NCBI GenBank assembly: GCA_948735595.1
Contig: CAPXSA010000020.1
Coordinates: 1-41,634 of the forward strand
Direction: 5' to 3'
DNA length: 41,634 bases
From: an uncultured Clostridia bacterium
Lineage (GTDB): Bacteria > Bacillota > Clostridia > TANB77 > CAG-508
The position numbers and the translations under genes are program-made. Shown piece by piece: positions 16,695 through 25,847 of the stretch (within the stretch, counting starts at the first letter, position 1; the number at the start of each line of letters is the position of its first letter). The notes beneath the pieces were generated by a model that worked only from the letters and a program-made list of their open reading frames with translations, had not been told where the DNA came from and made no database searches.

Positions 16695-17444
16695 CTATTT
16701 TACTCTTTTGAACACAATATCTTTCATATCTGTTTTTTCTATATAACAATTTTCTTCTTCGTCTAAATTTCCTGTTGGTAATTCTAGTGCTACTTCTGCT
16801 TGATATTTCGCTTTTGTGGTCTCTATTATAAAATCACAAGTAACATCAAATTTAATTTCTTCATTTGCTACTTTTATCTTTTTTAATAAGGTGCTATTGT
16901 GAACAATTTCCTTGTCTTTATCCGAAGTATAGTTTCCAATACCACTATTACTGAATCGAATTAAAACTTGCCCCCCTTTGCTTCCTATTTCTAAATTGGA
17001 GGAATTGCTACTACTGCTTCCCTTATATTCTAGTTTTTCTTCTACTAAAAATTGTTCATCATAAGTATAAAGTCTTCCCGCTTCGCTGTTTGGCATATAG
17101 GTTTTAATCGTTCCTTTTTGCGGTGCATTTTTGATTTGTATATTACTAATTTTAACACTTTTAATTAGTTCATCTTCTTTGATATTATTTGCATTTTGGT
17201 CTATATAGAAATATACATCATTATTTTGATAAATGTCAAAGTTCCATTTTTCCTTGCTTTTTTCTGACGTTTCAACTCCTTCCACTGTTCCAATGATGAC
17301 TATCTTGGAAAGCTGATATGGCATATTGGTTTCACCTTCTACCTCATATTTAATCATGGCAATTGCTACTCCTAGGAGTACTAAGGCTAAAATCGTTACC
17401 GCTATAATAAGTTTAATGGTTTCCTTTCTTTTTTCAGTTATCAC
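16695..17444 (-). CDS. Hypothetical membrane-anchored protein (249 aa)
   Basis: One N-terminal membrane segment (residues ~8-30) and a long extracytoplasmic beta-rich part with a Ser/Asn-rich linker around residues 140-150. It resembles clostridial DUF4330-like envelope proteins, but I cannot assign a family. The start is a GTG (17444) with AAGGAGG; a longer frame from 17531 would translate the 3' half of tRNA-Ser and is rejected. It lies between the tRNA and the SRP RNA. Confidence 0.75.
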   Translation of the reverse strand: MITEKRKETIKLIIAVTILALVLLGVAIAMIKYEVEGETNMPYQLSKIVIIGTVEGVETSEKSKEKWNFDIYQNNDVYFYIDQNANNIKEDELIKSVKISNIQIKNAPQKGTIKTYMPNSEAGRLYTYDEQFLVEEKLEYKGSSSSNSSNLEIGSKGGQVLIRFSNSGIGNYTSDKDKEIVHNSTLLKKIKVANEEIKFDVTCDFIIETTKAKYQAEVALELPTGNLDEEENCYIEKTDMKDIVFKRVK

Positions 17445-17485
17445 ATTCTCCTCCTTAAGATTTTTATTCTTTTGTATATCTACTT

Positions 17486-17579
17486 TGGCGGAGCGGGTGG
17501 GATTCGAACCCACGTGGCACTTGTGCAGCACCTAATTGATTTCGAATCAACCTCGTTATGACCGCTTCGATACCGCTCC
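17486..17579 (-). tRNA. tRNA-Ser (CGA)
   Basis: A 94-nt class II tRNA including the encoded CCA. The 7-bp acceptor stem GGAGCGG/CCGCTCC closes, the anticodon loop is TTCGAAA (anticodon CGA, reads UCG), a long variable arm is present, and the T arm reads GTGGG-TTCGAAT-CCCAC. It begins 2 bp after the tadA stop codon. Confidence 0.95.
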
Positions 17580-17581
17580 TT

Positions 17582-18043
17582 TTATTTCTTTTTTTGACGT
17601 AATTCTTTAAAGAATTGCTTTAATAATTTTTCACATTCTTGTCCTAAAATTCCTGTTTCCACCTCTATTTTATGATTAAATGGGTAGTCTTGTAATAAGT
17701 TTAGTACTGAGCCACATGCTCCTGTTTTTGGATCCATTGTTCCAATATATAATTTTCTAATTCTAGATTGAATAAGGGCTCCCGCACACATACTACATGG
17801 TTCTAAAGTAACATACATATCACAGTCTGTTAGTCTCCAAGCGTTCAGTTTTTTGCTTGCTTTTTGAATTGCTAGAATCTCTGCATGTTTTGTTGTATCT
17901 AACTTGTACTCTTTCTCATTATATGCTCTTGCTATAATTTTATGATCTTTTACAATAATTGCTCCTACTGGAATTTCTTCTTTATCGTAAGCCTTCCTTG
18001 CTTGCTTTAGGGCTTCTTTCATGTATTTTTCAATTTCTAGCAT
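17582..18043 (-). CDS. tadA: tRNA-specific adenosine deaminase
   Basis: A 153-aa deaminase that converts A34 to inosine in tRNA-Arg(ACG). The zinc and catalytic residues are visible: HAEILAIQ (His and Glu) and EPCSMCAGALIQSRI (two Cys). Length matches the family. GTAGGAAG precedes the ATG. It lies between tRNA-Arg(CCU) and tRNA-Ser(CGA) on the same strand. Confidence 0.95.
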   Translation of the reverse strand: MLEIEKYMKEALKQARKAYDKEEIPVGAIIVKDHKIIARAYNEKEYKLDTTKHAEILAIQKASKKLNAWRLTDCDMYVTLEPCSMCAGALIQSRIRKLYIGTMDPKTGACGSVLNLLQDYPFNHKIEVETGILGQECEKLLKQFFKELRQKKK

Positions 18044-18102
18044 TTCTTCCTACTTTCTTATTTTTTATGTCTAATTTGCTTTATTATCCTATAATATTTA
18101 TT

Positions 18103-18179
18103 TGGTGTGCCTAGCGGGAATTGAACCTGCGACCTCTCGCTTAGGAGGCGAGCGCTCTATCCAACTGAGCTATAGACAC
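18103..18179 (-). tRNA. tRNA-Arg (CCU)
   Basis: A 77-nt tRNA with encoded CCA. Acceptor GTGTCTA/TAGGCAC (one G-U), anticodon stem CTCGC/GCGAG with loop CTCCTAA (anticodon CCU, reads AGG), T arm GCAGG-TTCAATT-CCCGC with a wobble. It is the only Arg tRNA in the window; nothing here reads CGG. Confidence 0.95.
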
Positions 18180-18186
18180 ATTTATG

Positions 18187-18206
18187 ATTGCCTTATAAAA
18201 GGCAAT
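18187..18206. terminator. Hairpin between tRNA-Arg and the ABC gene
   Basis: An 8-bp perfect stem (ATTGCCTT/AAGGCAAT) with an ATAA loop in the 70-bp gap. It lacks a clean T-run, so termination or transcript processing are both possible. Confidence 0.4.
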
Positions 18207-18249
18207 ATAAATTATACGATATTTTTCTGTTTTGTGCAAGCCTTCATTT

Positions 18250-20007
18250 TTAAACTGTTGCAACATCTACTAAACTATCATAATAGGACCTATAAAGCTT
18301 CGCATAATATCCGTCTTTGTGCACTAACTCATGATGATTTCCTTCCTCAATAATCTCTCCATTTTGCAATACAATAATCTTGTCTACATTGATAATTGTA
18401 GATAATCTATGTGCTATAAATATGGAAGTCTTAGTAGAAGATAAAATATCAATTGATTTTTGTATTAGCCTTTCTGTTTGCGTATCAATATTAGCAGTTG
18501 CCTCATCTAGAATGAAAATATCTGGTTCATGTGCAAATACTCTAGCAAAAGCCAGAAGCTGTTTTTCTCCTGCTGAATATGAAGAACCTTGTTCTTTTGC
18601 AATTTCATCTAATCTGTTTGGCATAGCATTTATCATAGTATCTGCTGAAGCAAGTTTAATTGCCTCTTCTATTTTCTCATCTGAAATCATATGGTTTAAA
18701 GATATATTTTCGCGAATGCTTCTAGCAAATACAAAAGGGTCTTGTAAAATCATACCAATGTGTTGTCTCAAATCTCGAATATTTAATTCTTTAATATTCA
18801 CATCATCAATTAATATTTCGCCTTTTTGAATTTCATAAAAACGGTTAATCAAATTTGTAATCGTTGTCTTACCGGAACCTGTTTTACCAACAAAAGCAAC
18901 ACTTTTTCCTGCTGGAATTGTAAAACTTACATTTTTTAATACCCAGTTTTCATTATCATAAGAAAACCATACATTTCTAAATTCAATTTTCCCTTGTATT
19001 TTTTCTAAAGTTCTTCCTTCTTCTAGATTCTCTAAATATTGCTTTTGTTCTAATATTTCATATACCTTATTAATCGATACCAATGCTTCTTGTACAGTTT
19101 CAATATTTTCTACAATGCGGTTAATTGGGTCAAAAATTTGCTTTAAGTAGGTAATAAACATATAGATGATTCCTACTGGCATTTCTATTCCAAAAATATG
19201 ATAAGTGCATGCCCATACAATCAAGCATATTCCTGCATTTTCTAGCATTGTCATAAGTGCTGGCAATAAATTATTATTGACTGCATTTGGTAAAATGGAC
19301 CTAAATAAACTTTGTGTTAATTCGTTATTTTCTTCTTGCTTTTCTCTTTGAATATTAAATATTTTAATCAGCTTTACACCATAGATGGATTCTGCAAAAA
19401 AAGAATTTAGCTTTGTTCTAATGGTCTTGGTTTTTTCTTGAAATTTGTTTGCAAGTTTTGTAGAGATAAAAGAAAAAATCATAATAAATGGTACAATCGC
19501 AAGTGCTACTAAAGTAAGTTTACTACTAACTGAAAGCATGACTACAATAAAGGCAATAATCAAAAGAATATCTTTTATAATAGTAGCAATAACATCTTTA
19601 AACATAGTAGTAATATCTTCTACATCATTTGTAATACGTACAAATAGCTTTCCTGCTGGTGTTTGGTCATGAAAAGGAATATTAGCATGCTCTATATAGT
19701 GAAATAGTTTATTCCTTAATTTATAAATAGCATCTTCTCCTATCATATTAATAGCTGTTGTAGCGACAAAGTCGATGATATTTCCTATCAAAACAATCGC
19801 AATATAAACTGCCCCTATTGTACCTATGGTTATCATTCCTTTTTCGTAAATGCCTTGACTTAAGTAGTCATCCATAACAACCTTTACTAGGTATGGCTTG
19901 ATAATTTCTGCAATTCCTACTAATAAAGATAAAAAGCTAACAACTAGAATGGATTTTGTATATGGTTTTACTAATTTCCATGCCCTTTGCATTGTCTTAC
20001 TTTTCAT
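18250..20007 (-). CDS. ABC exporter half-transporter, catalytically intact NBD
   Basis: A 585-aa fused permease-ATPase with six membrane segments (residues ~20-320). In the ATPase domain Walker A is GKTGSGKTT (near 371-379), signature YSAGEKQ (near 480), Walker B FILDEA with catalytic Glu (near 500) and H-loop IAHRLST. The signature is non-standard (SAGEK for SGGQ). It lies 18 bp after the partner gene at 20026, so the pair is probably a heterodimeric exporter of the BmrCD/TM287-288 kind: this subunit supplies the Glu and His for the active site. Substrate unknown. Confidence 0.9.
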   Translation of the reverse strand: MKSKTMQRAWKLVKPYTKSILVVSFLSLLVGIAEIIKPYLVKVVMDDYLSQGIYEKGMITIGTIGAVYIAIVLIGNIIDFVATTAINMIGEDAIYKLRNKLFHYIEHANIPFHDQTPAGKLFVRITNDVEDITTMFKDVIATIIKDILLIIAFIVVMLSVSSKLTLVALAIVPFIMIFSFISTKLANKFQEKTKTIRTKLNSFFAESIYGVKLIKIFNIQREKQEENNELTQSLFRSILPNAVNNNLLPALMTMLENAGICLIVWACTYHIFGIEMPVGIIYMFITYLKQIFDPINRIVENIETVQEALVSINKVYEILEQKQYLENLEEGRTLEKIQGKIEFRNVWFSYDNENWVLKNVSFTIPAGKSVAFVGKTGSGKTTITNLINRFYEIQKGEILIDDVNIKELNIRDLRQHIGMILQDPFVFARSIRENISLNHMISDEKIEEAIKLASADTMINAMPNRLDEIAKEQGSSYSAGEKQLLAFARVFAHEPDIFILDEATANIDTQTERLIQKSIDILSSTKTSIFIAHRLSTIINVDKIIVLQNGEIIEEGNHHELVHKDGYYAKLYRSYYDSLVDVATV

Positions 20008-20025
20008 TGGTATCTTTTCTCCTTT

Positions 20026-21759
20026 TTATTCATTATTTTGACTAATTTGTTGCTGATAAAATTTATAATAACTTCCTCTTTGTTCTACTAAATCTTGGTG
20101 TATTCCTCTTTCTATAATACTTCCGCCCTCTAAAACAATAATTTCATCTGCATCTTTAATATCGGAAATTCTACTAGAAATAATAATACATGTTTTATTT
20201 TGCGTCATTTTCTTGATATTTTCCAGTAGCCTTCCTTCTGTTTTATTGTCTAGTGCTGAGAAGGTATCGTCAAAGATAACAATATCAGAAGAGTTTAAAA
20301 ATGCCCTTGATACTGCAATTCTCTGTTTTTGCCCACCGGATAAGTCTACTCCTCTTTCACCAATGACTGTATAAATTCCATTATTCATTTCTTGAATTTC
20401 ATCATAAATCATGGCTTCTTTGGTGCTTTTCATAATTTCTTTTTCTGAATAACCTTGCCTAAATAGGCTAATGTTCTTTTCAATGGTATTAGAAAATAGG
20501 AAGTTGTCTTGTGTGATATAACAAATATTTTTTCTAATTACTTCTATTGGAATTCTATTAATGTCTTTGTCTCCTATATAAATCATATTGTCTTGAACAG
20601 AGTATAAATGAAGTAACAAATTAGCAAGTGTTGTTTTCCCGCTTCCTACCGCCCCTATAATTCCCAAAGTTTTTCCTTGCTTAATCGTAATATTAATATC
20701 TTCTAATACTTCTTCTACATGGCTAGGATAATGAAAACTCAAATGTGAAATTTTGATATCTCCTTTTAAGTCTGCCTCCGCCTTTTGTTCCAACGGTAGA
20801 TATTTTTCTTTTTCTAATGCTAAAAATCTATCTAATCTTTGATAGGAAATCTGTCCTCTTTTAAATCTTGAAATTGTAGAAGGAAGCCACGATACAGGCC
20901 CTACAAACAGGGCAATATAACCGTTAAATGCAACGAAATCTCCTATAGTAATTGTATTTTCTAACACTAACTTCGAACCAAATAAAATAGCAATGGCATA
21001 GCATAGACCAAAACATATGTTAATGCAAGTAGTTAACAAAGTAGAATGTACATCTACTGCATTATTAGCCATTTTTAGCTGTTTATTCTTTTTGATGAAT
21101 TCTTTTAGCTGATTTCCTTCTTGCGAATATGCCTTTGTCGTTCTAATGGCATCTGTACTTTCTTGTACATATTCGGATAATTCTGTATAGTGTTCTTGCG
21201 AAATCTTGAAGCTAGTTTCTACATATTTTTTGATCTTAACAATTAGGTAGGAAGTGATGACAATAGGAAGCATAGTGACTGCTGTTAGACCTAGATTTAT
21301 TCCTTGTGCCATCGTAATGGCTCCTATCAAAAAAGTGGCTATAATTCTAGTTCCATAAGATTCTAATCGATAGAATGCATGTCTTACTTCTCCTACATCC
21401 TTTGTAAGATGTGACATAATTTCACCATTTTTGATTTCTTGAATCTCACTCATTTTCATTTTTAGAAAATGTTTAAATATCTCATTTTTCATATCTTTTT
21501 CTAATGACCTTGAGTGATAGGTTACTAGAAAACGCCATGGGAATCTGACTAGTAGTAGACCAATACTAACTAATAACAAGTAAATAATGTTTTGAATAAT
21601 CATAGACTGATTTGCAGGAATATCGTACAATAAATCAATTAAACTTCCTATAATTTTGGCAGGGTAAGTAGCAAAGTAGATGTTTAGAAATATAAATATA
21701 GTTTGTATGATAATATATATATGATGCTTTTTCAAAAAGCGAAGAATAATTTTTTTCAC
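20026..21759 (-). CDS. ABC exporter half-transporter, degenerate NBD
   Basis: A 577-aa permease-ATPase. Walker A GAVGSGKTT (near 373), a good signature LSGGQKQR (near 473), but Walker B ends FDDTFSALD (Asp in place of the catalytic Glu) and the H-loop His is replaced by Ser (IISSRISD). This is the known asymmetric arrangement in heterodimeric exporters, in which one site binds ATP without efficient hydrolysis. The start is a GTG with AAAGGAG. It is divergent from the TtcA-like gene. Confidence 0.9.
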   Translation of the reverse strand: MKKIILRFLKKHHIYIIIQTIFIFLNIYFATYPAKIIGSLIDLLYDIPANQSMIIQNIIYLLLVSIGLLLVRFPWRFLVTYHSRSLEKDMKNEIFKHFLKMKMSEIQEIKNGEIMSHLTKDVGEVRHAFYRLESYGTRIIATFLIGAITMAQGINLGLTAVTMLPIVITSYLIVKIKKYVETSFKISQEHYTELSEYVQESTDAIRTTKAYSQEGNQLKEFIKKNKQLKMANNAVDVHSTLLTTCINICFGLCYAIAILFGSKLVLENTITIGDFVAFNGYIALFVGPVSWLPSTISRFKRGQISYQRLDRFLALEKEKYLPLEQKAEADLKGDIKISHLSFHYPSHVEEVLEDINITIKQGKTLGIIGAVGSGKTTLANLLLHLYSVQDNMIYIGDKDINRIPIEVIRKNICYITQDNFLFSNTIEKNISLFRQGYSEKEIMKSTKEAMIYDEIQEMNNGIYTVIGERGVDLSGGQKQRIAVSRAFLNSSDIVIFDDTFSALDNKTEGRLLENIKKMTQNKTCIIISSRISDIKDADEIIVLEGGSIIERGIHQDLVEQRGSYYKFYQQQISQNNE

Positions 21760-21869
21760 GTTTCTTTTTCTCCTTTGTATTTTTCGATATTATCTTAGCA
21801 CAAGTTGCACTTTATTTCAATACGTCTCTTGACTTCCTATGGTATAATTTTTAAGAGGAGAAAATAATT

Positions 21870-22586
21870 ATGCAACGAATTTTAAGTTATTTGCGAAAAA
21901 CAATTGAGACCTATCATTTAATTGAAGAGGGAGATAAAATTGCGGTTGGGCTTTCAGGCGGGAAGGACTCTTTTGCTTTATTAATGTCTTTAAAAGCTTT
22001 GCAAAGATTTTACCCTGTTCATTTTGAATTACTTGCTATTAGTATTGACCCTGGTTTTGAGTTTTTTAATCAAGAATTTTTGAAAAATAAATGTGAGGAA
22101 ATTGGTGTTCCTCTCGTTATAGAACAATCACATATCAAAGAAATTGTTTTTGATGTAAGACAAGAAAAAAATCCATGTTCTTTGTGTGCTAATTTACGTA
22201 GAGGAATTTTAAACTCTATTGCCATTCAAGAAGGATGTAACAAAATCGCTTTAGGTCATAATCAAGATGATGCTTTGGAGACCTTTTTACTTAATTTTCT
22301 ATATGCAGGTAACTTGTCTACTTTTGCTCCTATTAGTTATATGGACCGTTCTAAAATGACTTTGATTAGACCGTTAATCGATACACCTGAAAAAGAAATT
22401 AGAAAGTTTATAAAACGTAACCAAGTGGAGGTTATGCCTAAGGTCTGTCCTATGGATGGAATTTCTAAACGTGAAGATATGAAAAATATGATAGTAGAAT
22501 GGGAGAAAAAAATACCAACTATTCGTAGCAATATGGTTGGTGCTATTAAAAGGGCTCATATTAATGGGTGGAAAGAAAATAAATGA
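21870..22586 (+). CDS. TtcA-like tRNA 2-thiolation protein (PP-loop ATPase)
   Basis: A 238-aa PP-loop protein. GLSGGKDSFALLM is the ATP pyrophosphatase loop, CSLCANLRRG provides the Cys pair that in the TtcA/TtuA group helps to hold a [4Fe-4S] cluster, and GHNQDDALETFLLN is the second typical motif. A third Cys in KVCPMDGISKREDM may complete the cluster. E. coli TtcA makes 2-thiocytidine at position 32; the exact nucleotide in this lineage is not shown by the sequence. GAGGAG and an extended -10 (TGGTATAAT at 21840-21848) lie upstream. Confidence 0.87.
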   Translation: MQRILSYLRKTIETYHLIEEGDKIAVGLSGGKDSFALLMSLKALQRFYPVHFELLAISIDPGFEFFNQEFLKNKCEEIGVPLVIEQSHIKEIVFDVRQEKNPCSLCANLRRGILNSIAIQEGCNKIALGHNQDDALETFLLNFLYAGNLSTFAPISYMDRSKMTLIRPLIDTPEKEIRKFIKRNQVEVMPKVCPMDGISKREDMKNMIVEWEKKIPTIRSNMVGAIKRAHINGWKENK

Positions 22587-22595
22587 GTAGATAAT

Positions 22596-22707
22596 AAATG
22601 ATTATAGATATATTTTCCGTTCAGCTACGGACGCTCCGCTATTGGGGACCCTGACTTTCAATCACCCCAATACCTTGCTTCACTTCAAATTATATCTATA
22701 ATCATTT
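22596..22707. repeat. Structured element with 17-bp perfect terminal inverted repeats
   Basis: Arms at 22596-22612 and 22691-22707 are perfect inverted repeats. The 78-bp interior is GC-rich against its surroundings and can fold: TATTGGGG pairs with CCCCAATA, and CCGTTCAGCTACGG forms a small stem. No reading frame. It lies between the 3' ends of convergent genes, so it may act as a bidirectional terminator, but its composition and terminal repeats look like a short non-autonomous mobile or REP-type element. Confidence 0.65.
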
Positions 22708-22718
22708 TTGTTATTCTA

Positions 22719-24449
22719 CTATTTAATTAATTCTTTCATGGCATTTTCTAACTTATCTAATCTCTCATCAGCATCTTCCAAGCTAGTTCCTTTTACTCCC
22801 ATGTAGAACTTAATTTTAGGCTCTGTTCCAGATGGACGTGCACAACACCAACTGTCATTAGTCAAATCAAAGTATAATACATTTGATTTTGGTAAATTCG
22901 TATTTATGTCTTCTCCTGTTTCATTGTTATGAATATTTTGTGCTTGGTAATCTCCAAAGGAAATTACTTTTTCTCCTGCAATTTCAGTTGCCGGGTGCTT
23001 TCTCATATTTTCCATCATTTGTTTAATTTGTTCTGCGCCTTCTGAACCTTTTAAGGTAATAGAGAATTGTTTTTCTTTATAATAGCCATATTTTTCATAC
23101 ATAGCAAGCATGGCATCCCACAAGGTCATTCCTTTTTGCTTATAATAGCAAGCCGCTTCGCAAAGTGTCATAACTGCTACAACCCCATCTTTATCTCTTG
23201 CATGTGTTCCAATAATACATCCATAGCTTTCTTCATAAGAATATAAGCATTCATATTCATGGTTATTTTCTTCAAAACCACGAATAATCTTTGCAACATT
23301 TTTGAAACCTGTTAAAGTGGAAAATAGCTTTACATTGTATGATTTTGCAATAGCATCAGTTAAATTAGAAGATACAATTGTCTTAATCACTGCCCCATTA
23401 CTTGGTAATGTGCCATTTGCTTGTTTTTGAGATAAAATATATTCTGCAATTAGGTTTCCAGTCATGTTTCCATTAAATTGTACATATTCACCTGTTTCTT
23501 GATTTTTTGCATAAACACCTAATCTATCTGCATCTGGGTCATTGGCTAAAATAATATCTGCATCTTTTTCTTTTGCTAATTCTAAAGCTAATTTAAAAGC
23601 TTTTGGATCTTCTGGATTTGGATAATCTACTGTTGGAAAGTTCCCATCTGGCTCTGCTTGTTCTTTGACTATATAAACATTTTCAAATCCTAATTCCTTT
23701 AGAATAGTTTGAACTGGAATATTTCCTGTTCCATGAAGTGGTGTATAAACAATTTTGATATCTTTTTGTGTTTCATCAATTGCTTTTTGATTTACTACTA
23801 ATTTTTTTAGTTCTTCTATATATCTTTTATCAATTTCACTACCTATGGTATGGTATAGCCCTTGACTTTCCGCTTCTACTTTTTCTATTGTTTTAATAGT
23901 AGACAAATCTGTTACTTTGTTTACTTCTGCTATGATTTCCTTATCCGTTGGCTCTACAATTTGTGCTCCATCTTCCCAATATACTTTATATCCATTATAT
24001 TCTGGTGGGTTATGGCTAGCTGTTACAACTATTCCTGCAATACATCCTAATTCTCTTACAGCAAAAGATAACTCTGGAGTTGGTCTTAAGGTGTCAAATC
24101 GATATGTCTTAATTCCATTTGCATTTAAACAAAGTGCTGCTTGCTCGCTGAACTCTTGCGACATTCTTCTAGAGTCATATGCAATTGCTACTCCTCTTTC
24201 TTGTCCACCTTTTTGAATAATGTAATTTGCTAGACCTTGTGTTGCTTTTGTAACAGTGTAAGTATTCATTCTATTGGTTCCAATACCAATAACACCTCTT
24301 AGTCCTGCTGTTCCAAATTCTAAGTCTTTATAAAATCTATCTTCTATTTCTTTTTCATCATTTGAAATACCTCTTAGTTCTTGCTTATCTTTCTCAGAAA
24401 TAGCAGGGTCATTTAACCATTGTTCATATTTCATTTTGTATTCTTCCAT
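22719..24449 (-). CDS. Phosphoglucomutase/phosphomannomutase (PgcA type)
   Basis: A 576-aa alpha-D-phosphohexomutase of the long Firmicutes form. Motifs: FGTAGLRGVIGIGTNRMN, active-site TASHNPPEYNGYKVYW (Ser phosphorylated), metal-binding DPDADRLGV, sugar-binding SYEESYGCIIGTHARDKDG, and phosphate-binding ARPSGTEPKIKFY near the C-terminus. It interconverts glucose-6-P and glucose-1-P. The next upstream gene is a UDP-sugar pyrophosphorylase 15 bp away, so the two give a path from glucose-6-P to a UDP-sugar, possibly for the glycolipid enzyme at 12718. Confidence 0.95.
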   Translation of the reverse strand: MEEYKMKYEQWLNDPAISEKDKQELRGISNDEKEIEDRFYKDLEFGTAGLRGVIGIGTNRMNTYTVTKATQGLANYIIQKGGQERGVAIAYDSRRMSQEFSEQAALCLNANGIKTYRFDTLRPTPELSFAVRELGCIAGIVVTASHNPPEYNGYKVYWEDGAQIVEPTDKEIIAEVNKVTDLSTIKTIEKVEAESQGLYHTIGSEIDKRYIEELKKLVVNQKAIDETQKDIKIVYTPLHGTGNIPVQTILKELGFENVYIVKEQAEPDGNFPTVDYPNPEDPKAFKLALELAKEKDADIILANDPDADRLGVYAKNQETGEYVQFNGNMTGNLIAEYILSQKQANGTLPSNGAVIKTIVSSNLTDAIAKSYNVKLFSTLTGFKNVAKIIRGFEENNHEYECLYSYEESYGCIIGTHARDKDGVVAVMTLCEAACYYKQKGMTLWDAMLAMYEKYGYYKEKQFSITLKGSEGAEQIKQMMENMRKHPATEIAGEKVISFGDYQAQNIHNNETGEDINTNLPKSNVLYFDLTNDSWCCARPSGTEPKIKFYMGVKGTSLEDADERLDKLENAMKELIK

Positions 24450-24464
24450 ATATTTATCCTTTCT

Positions 24465-25709
24465 TTAACCAATATGATAAAATGCTTTATATAGCGCTCT
24501 TGCTGTTTCTGGGCTATCTACACCTTCTGCATTTTTGACAGGTGCAAATTCGTCCTCTCTTTTTACTCTTAGAATACTCATGTTGTCTACTGTTGAGAAT
24601 GCATCAAATAAGAAAGCTTCAAATTTATAAGCATTTGGCTCTGTTGGCTCTACTACTTCGCTCTTATCATTTAAATAACTTGCTTTTTTGAAAGCTACAT
24701 GATATGGTAATTTATTTTGGCTAATTTGTTCTAATGCTGATAAATGAAACTGATTACATAGAATATGAGATTCTCCATAAAGAAGTTCACCCTTCTCATC
24801 TGTACTCTCTGCTAATTCGTCTGATATTTCAGTATATTCAATTACATTTGGCTTATTATCTTTTTTGCAGAAAACGCCTACTCTTTCATGCGGATTAGCC
24901 TTTACAACGCTTTTCCCTGCCATTAAGGTTCCTTCACTAATTGCTAATCCTGTTAATACAGGGTCTACCATTTTAGCTAGAACATTATCTACTCCGCCAA
25001 TATATACCCATTCTATTCCTTTTTCTTTCATATCATAAAGCACACCATTTTTTCTCATAGCTTCAAAAATTCCACCATGTCCATCTGCTGCTTGTTTAAT
25101 TGTTCCATCTTCATCTAATAGAATTTTTCCCTGTGTATCTATCATTGGAAGTTTTCCTTGAATAAAGAAACTTACCGCTTCTTTTGGATAGCCAAAATAG
25201 TTATGGTCTTTGAAAAATTGAATCGTGTCTTCATTGTTAGCATCACTTGTCATTAAATACCATGGTATTGTAACATTGTATTTTTCACAAGCTTCTTCCA
25301 TTGTATCACATAGGATTTCAAAAATAGATTTGTGTGAATCTAACCCTAAATCATAAGTTCCTTTTGGTCCATTATGCCCTAGTCTCGTGCCTTGTCCACC
25401 TGCCATTGTCACTACTGCTAATTTTCCAGATTTAATAGCATTTTCTCCTAAAGAAGTGTACTTTTCTAATTCTTCTGGTGACAGGTCTGATTTTGTTACA
25501 TGGTTAATAGGCTCTAATTTTACGTTTTCAAAATTTGCTTTTACTTTTGTTGTTTCATAAAGTTCTTGCATTTGTTTGAAATTGGTCGTTAAAATTGCAT
25601 CTAACAACTCACTTTGTTTTTCTTTTGATAGGGAATTAAAAGAATTTAATAAATGTTCTTGTCCATACTTTTGAAGCACTTGCTTTGCAGCTAATAATTT
25701 TTCTTCCAT
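24465..25709 (-). CDS. UDPGP-family UTP--sugar-1-phosphate uridylyltransferase
   Basis: A 414-aa protein. The nucleotide-binding VVTMAGGQGTRLGHNGPKG and later PWYLMTSDANNEDT, GHGGIFEAMRKNG and YIGGVDNVLAKMVDP blocks define the eukaryotic-like UDPGP type 1 family (UDP-GlcNAc/UDP-Glc pyrophosphorylases), not the bacterial GalU family. It makes a UDP-sugar and pyrophosphate from UTP and a sugar-1-phosphate; which sugar cannot be told. Operon with the phosphoglucomutase. AAGGAAGG precedes the ATG. Confidence 0.9.
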   Translation of the reverse strand: MEEKLLAAKQVLQKYGQEHLLNSFNSLSKEKQSELLDAILTTNFKQMQELYETTKVKANFENVKLEPINHVTKSDLSPEELEKYTSLGENAIKSGKLAVVTMAGGQGTRLGHNGPKGTYDLGLDSHKSIFEILCDTMEEACEKYNVTIPWYLMTSDANNEDTIQFFKDHNYFGYPKEAVSFFIQGKLPMIDTQGKILLDEDGTIKQAADGHGGIFEAMRKNGVLYDMKEKGIEWVYIGGVDNVLAKMVDPVLTGLAISEGTLMAGKSVVKANPHERVGVFCKKDNKPNVIEYTEISDELAESTDEKGELLYGESHILCNQFHLSALEQISQNKLPYHVAFKKASYLNDKSEVVEPTEPNAYKFEAFLFDAFSTVDNMSILRVKREDEFAPVKNAEGVDSPETARALYKAFYHIG

Positions 25710-25806
25710 AAAATTACCTTCCTTTTCTTAAAATAATTTGTCCCTATTAAAACTGTAATTAATATCTACTATCTTATATCATATCCATTTTTTAGTCAAT
25801 AAAAAA

Positions 25807-25839
25807 CATATCACTTTCGCTTTTGCTACTTGTGATATG
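25807..25839 (-). terminator. Third copy of the repeated terminator hairpin
   Basis: An 8-bp stem (CATATCAC/GTGATATG) with a loop closely related to those at 1142-1160 and 2647-2665 (shared TTTC-G/A-CTTT and GCTACTT). Six T follow on the minus strand. It ends the 171-aa gene, about 24 kb from the other copies. Confidence 0.75.
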
Positions 25840-25847
25840 CTTTCAAT

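Noticed and set aside
17445..17531. N-terminal extension of the 249-aa membrane protein
   Set aside because: The extension would translate part of tRNA-Ser; the GTG at 17444 has an AAGGAGG site.
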